From Vicinamibacterales bacterium (GTDB taxonomy: Bacteria; Acidobacteriota; Vicinamibacteria; Vicinamibacterales; UBA823), in assembly GCA_036012125.1 (NCBI GenBank), contig DASCOS010000013.1:186001-250000 (forward strand): a stretch of DNA of 64,000 bases. Reading direction: 5' to 3'. Below, piece after piece: positions 16,595 to 24,369 of this stretch. The translations under genes and the position numbers were made by a program. The notes under the pieces are model-generated. The model was not told the origin of the DNA and ran no database searches. It saw nothing but the letters and a program-made list of their open reading frames with translations. How positions within the stretch are numbered: the stretch's first letter is position 1; every line of letters starts with the position of its first letter.

Positions 16595-17866
16595 TTAGGC
16601 TCGATTGAGGATTGGAGCCTTCCGCGCCTCTTCGGTTGGCTGTGACGCCAAATACTGTTCGAACTCCTTCAGAGTCCTTCCTAGCTGAACTGGCGTCGTG
16701 AGACGGTCAGCCACAGCATCAGCGGTCTTATAGCCGTTACCTGTAATCCCCAAGACTACTGACTCATCGCGAGGAATGGCTCCTTGATCAACGAGAGCAA
16801 TAGTCGCAGCTAGAGTCGTGCCACCCGCAGGTTCAGTAAAAATTCCTTCTGTGCGAGCCAATAACTTAATTGCATCCACTATCTGCTCATCGCTCACCAT
16901 CGCGCCCGACCCCCCGGTCTCTCGCACCGTCTCCAGCACCTGAAAACCGTCTGCCGGGTTTCCGATCGCGATTGACTTTGCAATCGTGTCGGGCTTAACC
17001 GGTTCTGGGAATTCATCGCCGTTCTTGAGGGCGCGGATCACTGGCGCACATCCAGCGGCCTGAGCAGCATGAATCTTGGGAAGGCTTGCATCCACCAAGC
17101 CAATCTGCCTTAACTCCCTGAACCCTCGGCCTATCCGCGGTAAAAGTGTTCCCCCAGCGACGGGTGAAACGACGTGTCTAGGAAAGGCCCAGTTAAGTTG
17201 TTCGGCGACCTCAAAGGCAAAGGTCTTGGCCCCTTCAGCGTAATAACTGCGCATGTTGATATTTGCAAAGGCCCAGCCATTTCGATCGGCCATCTGCGTG
17301 CATAGGCGATTCACATCATCGTAGGTGCCGTCGATCGCAATGACATGAGCGTTGGCGATCGTTGTTCCCAAAATTTTTCCCGACTCCAAACTGTTCGGAA
17401 TGAACACGTAGCATTCGAGGCCAAGTTTGGCAGCGTGCGCCGAAACGCTATTACCCAGATTGCCAGTCGATGCACAGGCGAACACGCGGAATCCAAGTTC
17501 TACAGCGCGCGTTGCCGCGACGGACACCACTCGATCCTTGTAGGAGAGAGAGGGATAATTAACAGACTCGTCCTTGAGGTAGAGCTCTTTTAGCCCCAGT
17601 TCGGAACCCAATCGATCAGCCTTTATCAGCGGAGTAAACCCGGAATTCAAACCCGCCACGGGCTCCCCTTCTATAGGCAATAGTTCTCGATACCGCCAAA
17701 GGTTTAGTGGGCGACTCGCGATCAACTCACGAGTCAGGGTTTCTTTAATGAGGTCATAGTCATACGTGGCCTCAAGTGGTCCCAGGCATTGATCGCAAAC
17801 GAACAGAGCCTCCCCCGGAAACTGCGTCCCACAGAGATGACATTCCAATCCTCTAAAAAAACCCAT
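16595..17866 (-). CDS. thrC: Threonine synthase
   Basis: The protein is 423 residues. An N-terminal zinc-ribbon-like segment (CHLCGTQF, CDQCLGP) precedes the PLP-dependent fold, as in the class of threonine synthases with this extension. NYPSLSYKDRVVSVAATRA contains the PLP lysine. ACASTGNLGNSVSAHAAKLG binds the cofactor phosphate, and EPAGGTTLAATIALV is near the C terminus. It converts O-phosphohomoserine to threonine. There are 15 bases between hom and this gene. The substrate-making homoserine kinase gene is not in the operon. Confidence 0.94.
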   Translation of the reverse strand: MGFFRGLECHLCGTQFPGEALFVCDQCLGPLEATYDYDLIKETLTRELIASRPLNLWRYRELLPIEGEPVAGLNSGFTPLIKADRLGSELGLKELYLKDESVNYPSLSYKDRVVSVAATRAVELGFRVFACASTGNLGNSVSAHAAKLGLECYVFIPNSLESGKILGTTIANAHVIAIDGTYDDVNRLCTQMADRNGWAFANINMRSYYAEGAKTFAFEVAEQLNWAFPRHVVSPVAGGTLLPRIGRGFRELRQIGLVDASLPKIHAAQAAGCAPVIRALKNGDEFPEPVKPDTIAKSIAIGNPADGFQVLETVRETGGSGAMVSDEQIVDAIKLLARTEGIFTEPAGGTTLAATIALVDQGAIPRDESVVLGITGNGYKTADAVADRLTTPVQLGRTLKEFEQYLASQPTEEARKAPILNRA

Positions 17867-17881
17867 GGTCCATCCTTACCG

Positions 17882-19105
17882 CTAATCAATTACTGGCAGC
17901 ACGACAGCACTTTCCGCCCTATCACCCTGTGTAGTCTCACTAGGCCTCAACGCCGATTCGATTGTTTCGGTTGTGCATCGATCGGTCACGAATTGAACTT
18001 GCCCATCTCGGTCCTCCAGGATCCGGGCGGGCACCACGCCAAGGTCTGAAAGAATTCCCGCCACTGATTGCGGTCCCGCTACCCGAACATAGTGCGATCG
18101 CTTGCCCATTGCTTCTACCTGGCAACTGGCTCCAACCGATGGAAACAGATTCGGCGCTCTATCTCCCGACGCGATTGCTAGCAAGTCTGACACTATCGCA
18201 ACTGCAGTGGGGTCGCCTCCGGCTCCTTGACCGATTAAGGTAACCTCGCCACAGTATCTTCCGTCCACAACCACCACGTTTTCGTTGCCGGATACCTGTG
18301 CAACCCGAGATCCAAGATTCACCATCGCAGGTCTGACTTCGGCTCGTACAGCATTTCTATCTTCTGTAAGCTCGACCGTCGATACCTGGCGAATCCCGCA
18401 TCCAAGCAGGGCCGCCGCTTCAAAATCCGTGCGACTGACACCTCGAATCGACCGACAAACAATCTCATGAGGATTAATCGGGCGGCTCAGTCCAACAGCC
18501 GAAAGAATCGAGAGCTTCGCTTGAGCATCAAATCCATCTAAATCAGCCGACGGGTCAGCTTCAGCGAAACCTCTCTCCTGAGCATCAGCAAGAACCTCGT
18601 CAAACGAGGCATCCGAAGCACCCATCTTTGTTAGTAGAAAGTTACAGGTGCCATTAAGAACACCTCTTACCCTATTCAGGTTATCGGCAGCCAAGCCATT
18701 TTTGATGCTGGAAATAATCGGCACGACGCCGGCGACTGCCGCCTCAAATTTCAGACATGCTCCCTTAACAGCCGCCAACTCAGAAAGCCTGGCCCCGTCG
18801 TTGGCTATCACCTGCTTGTTGGCCGTAACAACTGGCTTTCCCTCCATCAGCGCTCTCTGTATCCAGGATCCTGCTGGTTCGAGGCCTCCAAGCAGCTCAA
18901 CGACCACATCAACGTCCGACGTAAACACCTCGTCAATGTTTTCGGTCCAATCAACTGTGTTCGGCATCCATTCAACCTGTTTCCGTTCGACTTTACGATT
19001 GAACACGCACGTTAACTCAAGGCCTGTCTTTCCAGAGACAAGTATTCTTGCCACCGATTGACCGACGGTGCCAAATCCAAGAATAGCTACCCGTATCACC
19101 TTCAT
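17882..19105 (-). CDS. hom: Homoserine dehydrogenase
   Basis: The protein is 407 residues. IRVAILGFGTVGQSVARILV is the NAD(P) site. VVVELLGGLEPAGSWI and KPVVTANKQVIA match the family, and FAEADPSADLDGFDAQAKLS holds the substrate-binding acidic residues and catalytic Lys region. A short C-terminal ACT-like tail (YVRVAGPQSVAGILSDLGVV) is present. It reduces aspartate semialdehyde to homoserine at the Thr/Met branch. It is first in the operon, and an attenuator-like leader lies just upstream (19142-19417), indicating regulation of the whole operon by amino-acid supply. Confidence 0.94.
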   Translation of the reverse strand: MKVIRVAILGFGTVGQSVARILVSGKTGLELTCVFNRKVERKQVEWMPNTVDWTENIDEVFTSDVDVVVELLGGLEPAGSWIQRALMEGKPVVTANKQVIANDGARLSELAAVKGACLKFEAAVAGVVPIISSIKNGLAADNLNRVRGVLNGTCNFLLTKMGASDASFDEVLADAQERGFAEADPSADLDGFDAQAKLSILSAVGLSRPINPHEIVCRSIRGVSRTDFEAAALLGCGIRQVSTVELTEDRNAVRAEVRPAMVNLGSRVAQVSGNENVVVVDGRYCGEVTLIGQGAGGDPTAVAIVSDLLAIASGDRAPNLFPSVGASCQVEAMGKRSHYVRVAGPQSVAGILSDLGVVPARILEDRDGQVQFVTDRCTTETIESALRPSETTQGDRAESAVVLPVID

Positions 19106-19146
19106 TGAGTCGCCTTCAGCATGTATCGCTTCTCGACCTACAAAAA

Positions 19147-19190
19147 AAGGCCATCTCCCTCTCCGGGATGATGGCCTTAAGCTTGAGAGG
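19147..19190 (-). terminator. Attenuator terminator with alternative antiterminator pairing, upstream of hom
   Basis: On the minus-strand RNA, AAGGCCAUC (19178-19170) pairs with GAUGGCCUU (19155-19147). A nested AUCCC/GGGA stem and a run of seven U (19148-19142) complete an intrinsic terminator. The 5' arm of the stem contains CAUCAUCC (19173-19166), which is perfectly complementary to GGAUGAUG at 19218-19211, the Trp-Met-Met end of the leader ORF. CCUCUC (19190-19185) can also pair with GAGAGG (19163-19158) inside the stem. Terminator and antiterminator are therefore mutually exclusive. Confidence 0.7.
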
Positions 19191-19207
19191 TGCTCTTAAA
19201 TTCTTGG

Positions 19208-19345
19208 CTACATCATCCAGCAGAACCGCATCGGCATACGGGTCGTGCTGCCCCTAGTCCAGGCAGTCGGTTCCGCGGTGAGCTCTCCGGGCCACCGAAC
19301 TAAAATTAGGGCCGATGTGATGAAACGGAAATAGCTCAAAATCAT
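19208..19345 (-). CDS. Putative Thr-rich leader peptide of the hom operon
   Basis: The ORF is 45 codons from ATG 19345, with AGGG 7 bases upstream. The last 23 codons (from LTAEPTAWTRGS on) hold five Thr and four Met; the end reads STTRMPMRFCWMM before a TAG at 19208-19210. The stop lies 29 bases before the terminator stem. Codons for Trp-Met-Met form GGAUGAUG, which can pair with the terminator arm. A ribosome stalled at the Thr codons would leave this strand free and prevent termination; one reaching the stop would cover it. No database similarity is claimed; the structural logic is the evidence. Confidence 0.5.
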   Translation of the reverse strand: MILSYFRFITSALILVRWPGELTAEPTAWTRGSTTRMPMRFCWMM

Positions 19346-19388
19346 TGGTAAACCCTGATCAACCGAGCCATCAACCAATAGTTTCACC

Positions 19389-19417
19389 ATTGTTTCGCGT
19401 GATGCCTCTCAAGTCAA
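19389..19417 (-). promoter_or_regulatory. Sigma-70-like promoter for the hom operon leader
   Basis: On the minus strand, TTGACT (19417-19412) and AACAAT (19394-19389) are separated by 17 bases. The first matches the -35 consensus at 5 of 6 positions, the second the -10 consensus at 4 of 6. Transcription would start near 19382, giving a leader of about 275 nt that includes the Thr-rich ORF and the attenuator. Confidence 0.5.
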
Positions 19418-19468
19418 ACACCAATACTAAGCTTGACATCGATAAGGCCTTCGACTCTCCTGTAGCGC

Positions 19469-20395
19469 ATGACTACTTCCCCCCACTCCATCCATGGACC
19501 AATATCTACGGACTCTTCGATCGGCTGGGTCGGCACTGGTGTAATGGGCCTATCAATGTGCAGCCATGTGTTAGCCAAAGGGCACCCAGTGACAGTGTAC
19601 TCGCGAACAAAGGAAAAGGCTCAGCCGCTCATTGATTCTGGTGCGACTTGGGCGGGCTCGCCCCAAGAGGTTGCAGAGAAATCAAGCATCGTAGTCACGA
19701 TCGTGGGCTTTCCTCCAGACGTAGATGCCGTTTACCTTGGAAAAAATGGCCTCCTCGCTGGAGCCCAGGCAAACTCAATCTTCATTGACATGACTACGAC
19801 GACGCCAAGTCTCGCACAAAGAATTGCAAAGGCGGCTAGTCAGTCTCGAGTCGCTACAGTTGATGCTCCAGTATCAGGTGGTGATGTTGGCGCCAAGAAC
19901 GCTACCCTGTCAATCATGGTCGGCGGCGAACGGGAAGTGGTAGATGTAGTGATGCCCATCTTCGAAACACTTGGCAAGCATATCGTTTACCAAGGAGGCC
20001 CCGGTAGCGGCCAACACGCGAAGATGTGCAACCAAATCGTAATCGCAGGAACAATGATCGGCGTATGCGAAAGCCTTTTATACGGTTACAAGGCTGGTCT
20101 CAATCTCGAAACAATGCTTAAGGCTATCGGGAGTGGCGCCGCAGCATGCTGGACGCTTGATAATCTCGCTCCCCGTATGCTCAAGCGTAATTTCGACCCA
20201 GGGTTCTACGTTGATCATTTCGTCAAGGATATGGGCATCGCCCTTGGCGAGGCGAAGGCGATGGGCATCACACTGCCCGGCTTGGCACTCGTCCACCAGC
20301 TCTACATAGCCGTTCAAGCCCAAGGATACGGCCAACACGGGACCCACGCGCTATTGCTAGCGCTGGAACAAATGTCGTCAACCAATAAGGCCTGA
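19469..20395 (+). CDS. NAD(P)-dependent beta-hydroxyacid dehydrogenase (3-hydroxyisobutyrate dehydrogenase-like)
   Basis: The protein is 308 residues. IGWVGTGVMGLSMCSHVLAKGH is the Rossmann motif, here beginning near residue 18. VDAPVSGGDVGAKNATLSIM is the substrate-binding signature. GPGSGQHAKMCNQIVIAG carries the catalytic lysine, and the C-terminal helical domain includes FVKDMGIALGEAKAMGITLP. The family oxidises 3-hydroxyisobutyrate, tartronate semialdehyde or related beta-hydroxy acids. The gene stands alone, divergent from the hom leader. Substrate is unresolved. Confidence 0.9.
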   Translation: MTTSPHSIHGPISTDSSIGWVGTGVMGLSMCSHVLAKGHPVTVYSRTKEKAQPLIDSGATWAGSPQEVAEKSSIVVTIVGFPPDVDAVYLGKNGLLAGAQANSIFIDMTTTTPSLAQRIAKAASQSRVATVDAPVSGGDVGAKNATLSIMVGGEREVVDVVMPIFETLGKHIVYQGGPGSGQHAKMCNQIVIAGTMIGVCESLLYGYKAGLNLETMLKAIGSGAAACWTLDNLAPRMLKRNFDPGFYVDHFVKDMGIALGEAKAMGITLPGLALVHQLYIAVQAQGYGQHGTHALLLALEQMSSTNKA

Positions 20396-20397
20396 GA

Positions 20398-20416
20398 CAC
20401 CGTATTGTGCACGGTG
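20398..20416. terminator. Short hairpin between convergent genes
   Basis: CACCGT and ACGGTG (20398-20403 and 20411-20416) form a 6-bp stem with a 7-base loop just after the stop of the dehydrogenase gene. No U-tract follows, so it may only be a weak or factor-dependent end signal. Confidence 0.3.
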
Positions 20417-20471
20417 AAGCTCGAAGAAAAGGCCCGGGCCCATCGATAACCTTAGCGAACCGCGATAGGTG

Positions 20472-22952
20472 CTACGCCTCAGCGTCTAGAGCGCGGCCGT
20501 CACACTCATCAAACGGAAGCGTAACGGGCCAACCAGGGAACTGCCGAGCCCCTTCCTGCGCGGGATCTACCGCACGTGGCCAGCACTCAATCACATACTC
20601 CCGCGCCGCACGGCGCACCCTTACGATCCCATAACCCTCGCTCTTGAGGCGCGCATCACCTAGCCCCTGGCCCCGCCCACCCTTAAATCGCCGATAGTAG
20701 GCGAACGTAATCTTCGGATTGGCTATTGCATGCACCCGTAAAGGATTGCCGAACGCGTCGACAAAATCACCGGTGTGGGGCTCTCTGCTCCGATTCGGTA
20801 AGTCGCGCGCTGGTTCGAACCAGCGTTGCCAAAACGACACGCCCGCGGGAACCGTGAATTGCATCACGCCGTCTGTATGTGAATCAAGCCCATGCCGAAC
20901 CACCGACGCTAAATGTTGGTCGCCCCCGAGAACAAGGGCCTCAGCATCACGCAGAAGTGCAATTGCTCGATCGCGCTGCAGTTTCGGATGACCGTTAGCA
21001 TCCCAGTCAAGCAGCGTTCGCCCCCGTGGGCTCGTCTGAAGACACGCCAAGAGAGTTTGGGTTAGACAGATCCGCCCATCGACCCCTTCGTTGTCCTGGC
21101 CCCAGGTCTCAAGAAACGCTTCCTGCCGTGGGCCAAGCAACTGGGCTTCATGTGTGTCCAGGTCCGCGCCCTGAATCGGCGCCGTCTTGAATTTTCGGTC
21201 CTCCAGGACTGCAAACCCGATTCCGCCGAATTTAAACGCCCCATAGTAGACCCCGATTCCCTGCTCCACGGAGGTGGAATCGTAAGGGTCCGGATTATGT
21301 CCACATTGAGTCCGTTCGACCATATTGACGAACTCAGCACTACAAACGTAGCCACCGCGATTTTGATCTCGCACCCGGACCGCACGGCCGTCAACGTCAA
21401 CAACTTCCATCGGCGCTTCGCGACCGCTATTGCCCCACAGATTACCCTGATACACGTCGTGGTCGTCGGTCTGCAAAATCGTCGGTGTCGACCGCGTCAG
21501 ATCACGAAATGCCCAAACCCACAGATACCACTTGTAGAGGTAGTCAAGCGTCGGACTGTCTGAGGCATCAGCAGGTGTCGGATTGTCTTCGTAGATCTGG
21601 TCCCCAGCACACACCAGCAACTCAGGTTCGTGACTCGCTATGTGCCCGACTAGTTCAGTATGCGGGAAGTGTAAATTCTTCGACGTGTACCGTCCCAACG
21701 GCTCAGCCACTGGGAGCTCGGCTTCTCCGGTGCCCCCATCCAGGCCACGCGCCGTTGGCATCACACAACTCATGTGGGCGAGCGTGAAGCCGGCTTCGTC
21801 CTTTGGGTCCTTCTGCACGATGCCGCTATGCTCGTGTTCGAGCCCCTCCCGGTCGCGGTACCGGACCCGATAATCCCAAGCTTGCGAAGCGTCCCAAGCA
21901 TTAACCCGAAATTGCGCTGTATAGCCAACTCCCCAGGGACTCCGTGCCATCTCACGCCACTGATCTCCGTCAACGCGCACCTCCAACCGAACCGTCCGTG
22001 GCTCCATGTCACCAAGCGGCATCAACTGCGCCGACAACTTTAAAATATCCCGATTTAGCGAGTACATCGTCCCGAGAATTGGACCTTCAGCACGCTCACG
22101 CCGTACGATTATCTTGTCTCCCCCGCTCAATAGATCCGCAAACCAAAAACGTGCGCGCCCTCCCGGCAGCGGTGAAGAGACCAGCGCCACGCCACCCACA
22201 ACGTCCTGTTCCCTAAGGCCCTTGCGCACCGCACCAGCTCGAATTTCACCTGTCACGACATCTAATGCCACAAGTCTGACGTCGAACATGCTAGTCCCGC
22301 TAGGTTCAATGTCGAGTTGAAGGATGACCTCGTCACTGAGGTTACGAAAACTTGACCTCTCTGTCTCGATCGTTTCAGCTTCAAGTGGCCTGTAACCTAA
22401 GGGGTCGAACTCAGCCGTATGGTCCCGAAACCGAATCTGACCATCCGCTTCGTATCCACACCAGAATCCCCCACCCTCACCTGAGGCCTTCTGAGCCAAA
22501 GCAGATGCCCGGTAATCTAATAATCCACCACCGACGCCGACGAGATAACCCCCAAAGCCACCACGATCGCTCAATTCGAGGGCTCCACTCCGCACACGAA
22601 AATGTGCGGAAGTTCTACCAGGAGAAACCTCGTGGGTAAGAAGCGCCACAGTCCGACCCAAATCATTTGGTCCGCCGGCTAGACACTCAAGTCGACTGTC
22701 AGATAAACGCCAATCTTGCAGCCGATTGGCCCATAATCCCGCACCAAGCCAAGGCCTTGCGATCTCTGGCGGGGGCGAAAAAACCGCCTCCCATCCGGCC
22801 TCTCGAGCTTGCCAACCGTTAGGGTGATACCTCGACAGTCCCATTAAAGACCGGTCCTCTAACCCAACAGCGGAAACAGCAACTCCGCCAGCCATTCCTT
22901 TGAGAAACTTACGCCGGCTGGTCCTTGACGATGAATGGGTACGTTCGGCCAC
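20472..22952 (-). CDS. PhoD-like alkaline phosphatase/phosphodiesterase, Tat-exported
   Basis: The protein is 826 residues, longer than most PhoD proteins. A twin-arginine signal (SRRKFLKGMAGGVAVSAVG) opens it. Residues about 40-300 form a beta-rich domain of unclear type (concanavalin-like in feel). The metallophosphatase core follows: ELLVCAGDQIYEDNPTP, TILQTDDHDVYQGNLWGNSG, then EALVLGGDQHLASVVRHG, whose Asp/His residues bind metals. It would release phosphate from periplasmic phosphodiesters or monoesters. A truncated sulfatase sits 11 bases upstream of its start. Confidence 0.88.
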   Translation of the reverse strand: MAERTHSSSRTSRRKFLKGMAGGVAVSAVGLEDRSLMGLSRYHPNGWQAREAGWEAVFSPPPEIARPWLGAGLWANRLQDWRLSDSRLECLAGGPNDLGRTVALLTHEVSPGRTSAHFRVRSGALELSDRGGFGGYLVGVGGGLLDYRASALAQKASGEGGGFWCGYEADGQIRFRDHTAEFDPLGYRPLEAETIETERSSFRNLSDEVILQLDIEPSGTSMFDVRLVALDVVTGEIRAGAVRKGLREQDVVGGVALVSSPLPGGRARFWFADLLSGGDKIIVRRERAEGPILGTMYSLNRDILKLSAQLMPLGDMEPRTVRLEVRVDGDQWREMARSPWGVGYTAQFRVNAWDASQAWDYRVRYRDREGLEHEHSGIVQKDPKDEAGFTLAHMSCVMPTARGLDGGTGEAELPVAEPLGRYTSKNLHFPHTELVGHIASHEPELLVCAGDQIYEDNPTPADASDSPTLDYLYKWYLWVWAFRDLTRSTPTILQTDDHDVYQGNLWGNSGREAPMEVVDVDGRAVRVRDQNRGGYVCSAEFVNMVERTQCGHNPDPYDSTSVEQGIGVYYGAFKFGGIGFAVLEDRKFKTAPIQGADLDTHEAQLLGPRQEAFLETWGQDNEGVDGRICLTQTLLACLQTSPRGRTLLDWDANGHPKLQRDRAIALLRDAEALVLGGDQHLASVVRHGLDSHTDGVMQFTVPAGVSFWQRWFEPARDLPNRSREPHTGDFVDAFGNPLRVHAIANPKITFAYYRRFKGGRGQGLGDARLKSEGYGIVRVRRAAREYVIECWPRAVDPAQEGARQFPGWPVTLPFDECDGRALDAEA

Positions 22953-22963
22953 CGGAATACTCC

Positions 22964-23224
22964 TTACGGCTTTTCGCCAGGAAATGGGAACAACTCTGAC
23001 GGGTCATGGGAGTGAGACGTTACAGGGGTATTTATTAACCTTTGGCCGTTACGTCCAAGATCGCCGTAACCCAAGTCATCCGCTAGAATGTAAATCAGGT
23101 TTGGAGGGTTTGAGTTTGACTGAGGCGATCCAATGCCCGAGCTCTGGCCAACGCAGGAAATGAACAAAGTTGCGACCAGAGAGGCGATCGCAAGGACAGC
23201 GCAAGCTTTCGTCGCGGTCAGCAT
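22964..23224 (-). pseudogene. Truncated sulfatase remnant with lipoprotein-like signal
   Basis: The ORF is 86 codons from ATG 23224 (GAGGTG upstream). A lipoprotein-like signal ([10 protein letters not shown]) is followed by [20 protein letters not shown], the unmistakable N-terminal metal-binding strand of arylsulfatases with its two Asp. After GQRLINTP the sequence jumps to [19 protein letters not shown] and stops. That tail may be the extreme C terminus of the same gene. The C-x-P-S-R active-site motif and roughly 350-450 residues of body are missing, so it cannot be an active sulfatase. I read it as an internal deletion relic. Confidence 0.75.
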
Positions 23225-23358
23225 ATTGGCGGCACCTCGAAGCATGGTCTCAGCCTAACACGCAGGGCCGTACAACTTAAGATGTCACTTGACCTAACAT
23301 AATTGACAGCATCTGGAGTTGACGGTAGCATTCGGCGCTTTCGGAACCACTAACTGCA

Positions 23359-24294
23359 ATGAGCTCTAGTTCGAAATGGAAAGACCTGCCGACCGAAGCA
23401 ATCAACCCAGCTAGTCTGGCCATCGATAAAGCCTCGAGCGCTGACATTGTAGACCTTATGATTGCCGAAGATCGTAAGGTTGTGAGCGCTATTAATCGCG
23501 AGCGCGAACGCATTACAATTTCGACAGACCTCATCGCCGAGTCTCTGGCTAAAGGGGGGAGACTGGTGTTCGTCGGTGCCGGCACGAGTGGCCGCCTTGG
23601 AGTCCTTGAGGCCGCAGAAATGTTACCGACGTTTGGCACCTCGTCAAACTTGGTGCAGGCCATCATGGCTGGAGGGCGCACTGCTTTCTTTCAATCAAGG
23701 GAGGAACTCGATGACCGCTACGAGGGTGGCCTCCGAGCTGTATCGCGAATTCAACCAACTAAGCGTGACGTAATAGTCGGCATTTCAGCAAGCGGGATGA
23801 CCCCTTTTGTTCGCGGTGGCCTCACGCGAGCTCGTAAAGCAGGAGCGAAAACAATTTTTGTTACCTGCTGGCCCGGCACTGAATTACAGACGTATGTCGA
23901 CGTTACAATTGCGCCAGCCGTTGGCCCAGAGGTCATTGCTGGGTCGACACGGCTAAAGGCTGCCAGCGCGACGAAAATGGTTCTGAATATGCTTACGACC
24001 ATCCCAATGGTGAAGCTTGGTAAGACATATGGGAACCTCATGGTGGACGTTCAGGGAACTTCACAAAAGCATCGTGATCGAGCGCGCCGAATTCTAGCAT
24101 TAGTGACCGATATGGAGTACGACCAAGCAGATGCCCTTCTGGGTCGTGCTCGATGGAACATTAAGGCGGCCATCGTCATGCGAAAAACCGGAGAGTCATA
24201 TACAAAGGCGATGCGAAGGCTAAAGGGAGCTGGCGGGTCAATACGAAAGGCCATCAATGAGGACCTGGAGGACCGACTGCGTTCTCTCCTCTAG
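23359..24294 (+). CDS. murQ: N-acetylmuramic acid 6-phosphate etherase
   Basis: The protein is 311 residues, the usual MurQ length. The SIS core is clear: GGRLVFVGAGTSGRLGVLEA, AEMLPTFGTSSNLVQAIMAGG (the Glu region used in lactyl ether cleavage), DVIVGISASGMTPFVRGGL and TRLKAASATKMVLNMLTT. The C-terminal helical part (VMRKTGESYTKAMRRLKGAG) is also typical. It removes D-lactate from MurNAc-6-P to give GlcNAc-6-P in the cytoplasm. It heads an operon with a glycosidase-like gene, two symporters and a serine hydrolase. No MurNAc kinase is present nearby. Confidence 0.95.
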   Translation: MSSSSKWKDLPTEAINPASLAIDKASSADIVDLMIAEDRKVVSAINRERERITISTDLIAESLAKGGRLVFVGAGTSGRLGVLEAAEMLPTFGTSSNLVQAIMAGGRTAFFQSREELDDRYEGGLRAVSRIQPTKRDVIVGISASGMTPFVRGGLTRARKAGAKTIFVTCWPGTELQTYVDVTIAPAVGPEVIAGSTRLKAASATKMVLNMLTTIPMVKLGKTYGNLMVDVQGTSQKHRDRARRILALVTDMEYDQADALLGRARWNIKAAIVMRKTGESYTKAMRRLKGAGGSIRKAINEDLEDRLRSLL

Positions 24295-24369
24295 GCAGGT
24301 GACGTACTCGTTGACACCCCCGCGGGCCCCTTGCTACAGTCGTTTTCTTTCGCACCGATAAATATTGTA

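Noticed and set aside
19106-19207. T-box or SAM riboswitch before hom
   Set aside because: No T-box UGGUACC-type motif and no S-box core are present; the leader ORF and paired terminator explain the region better.
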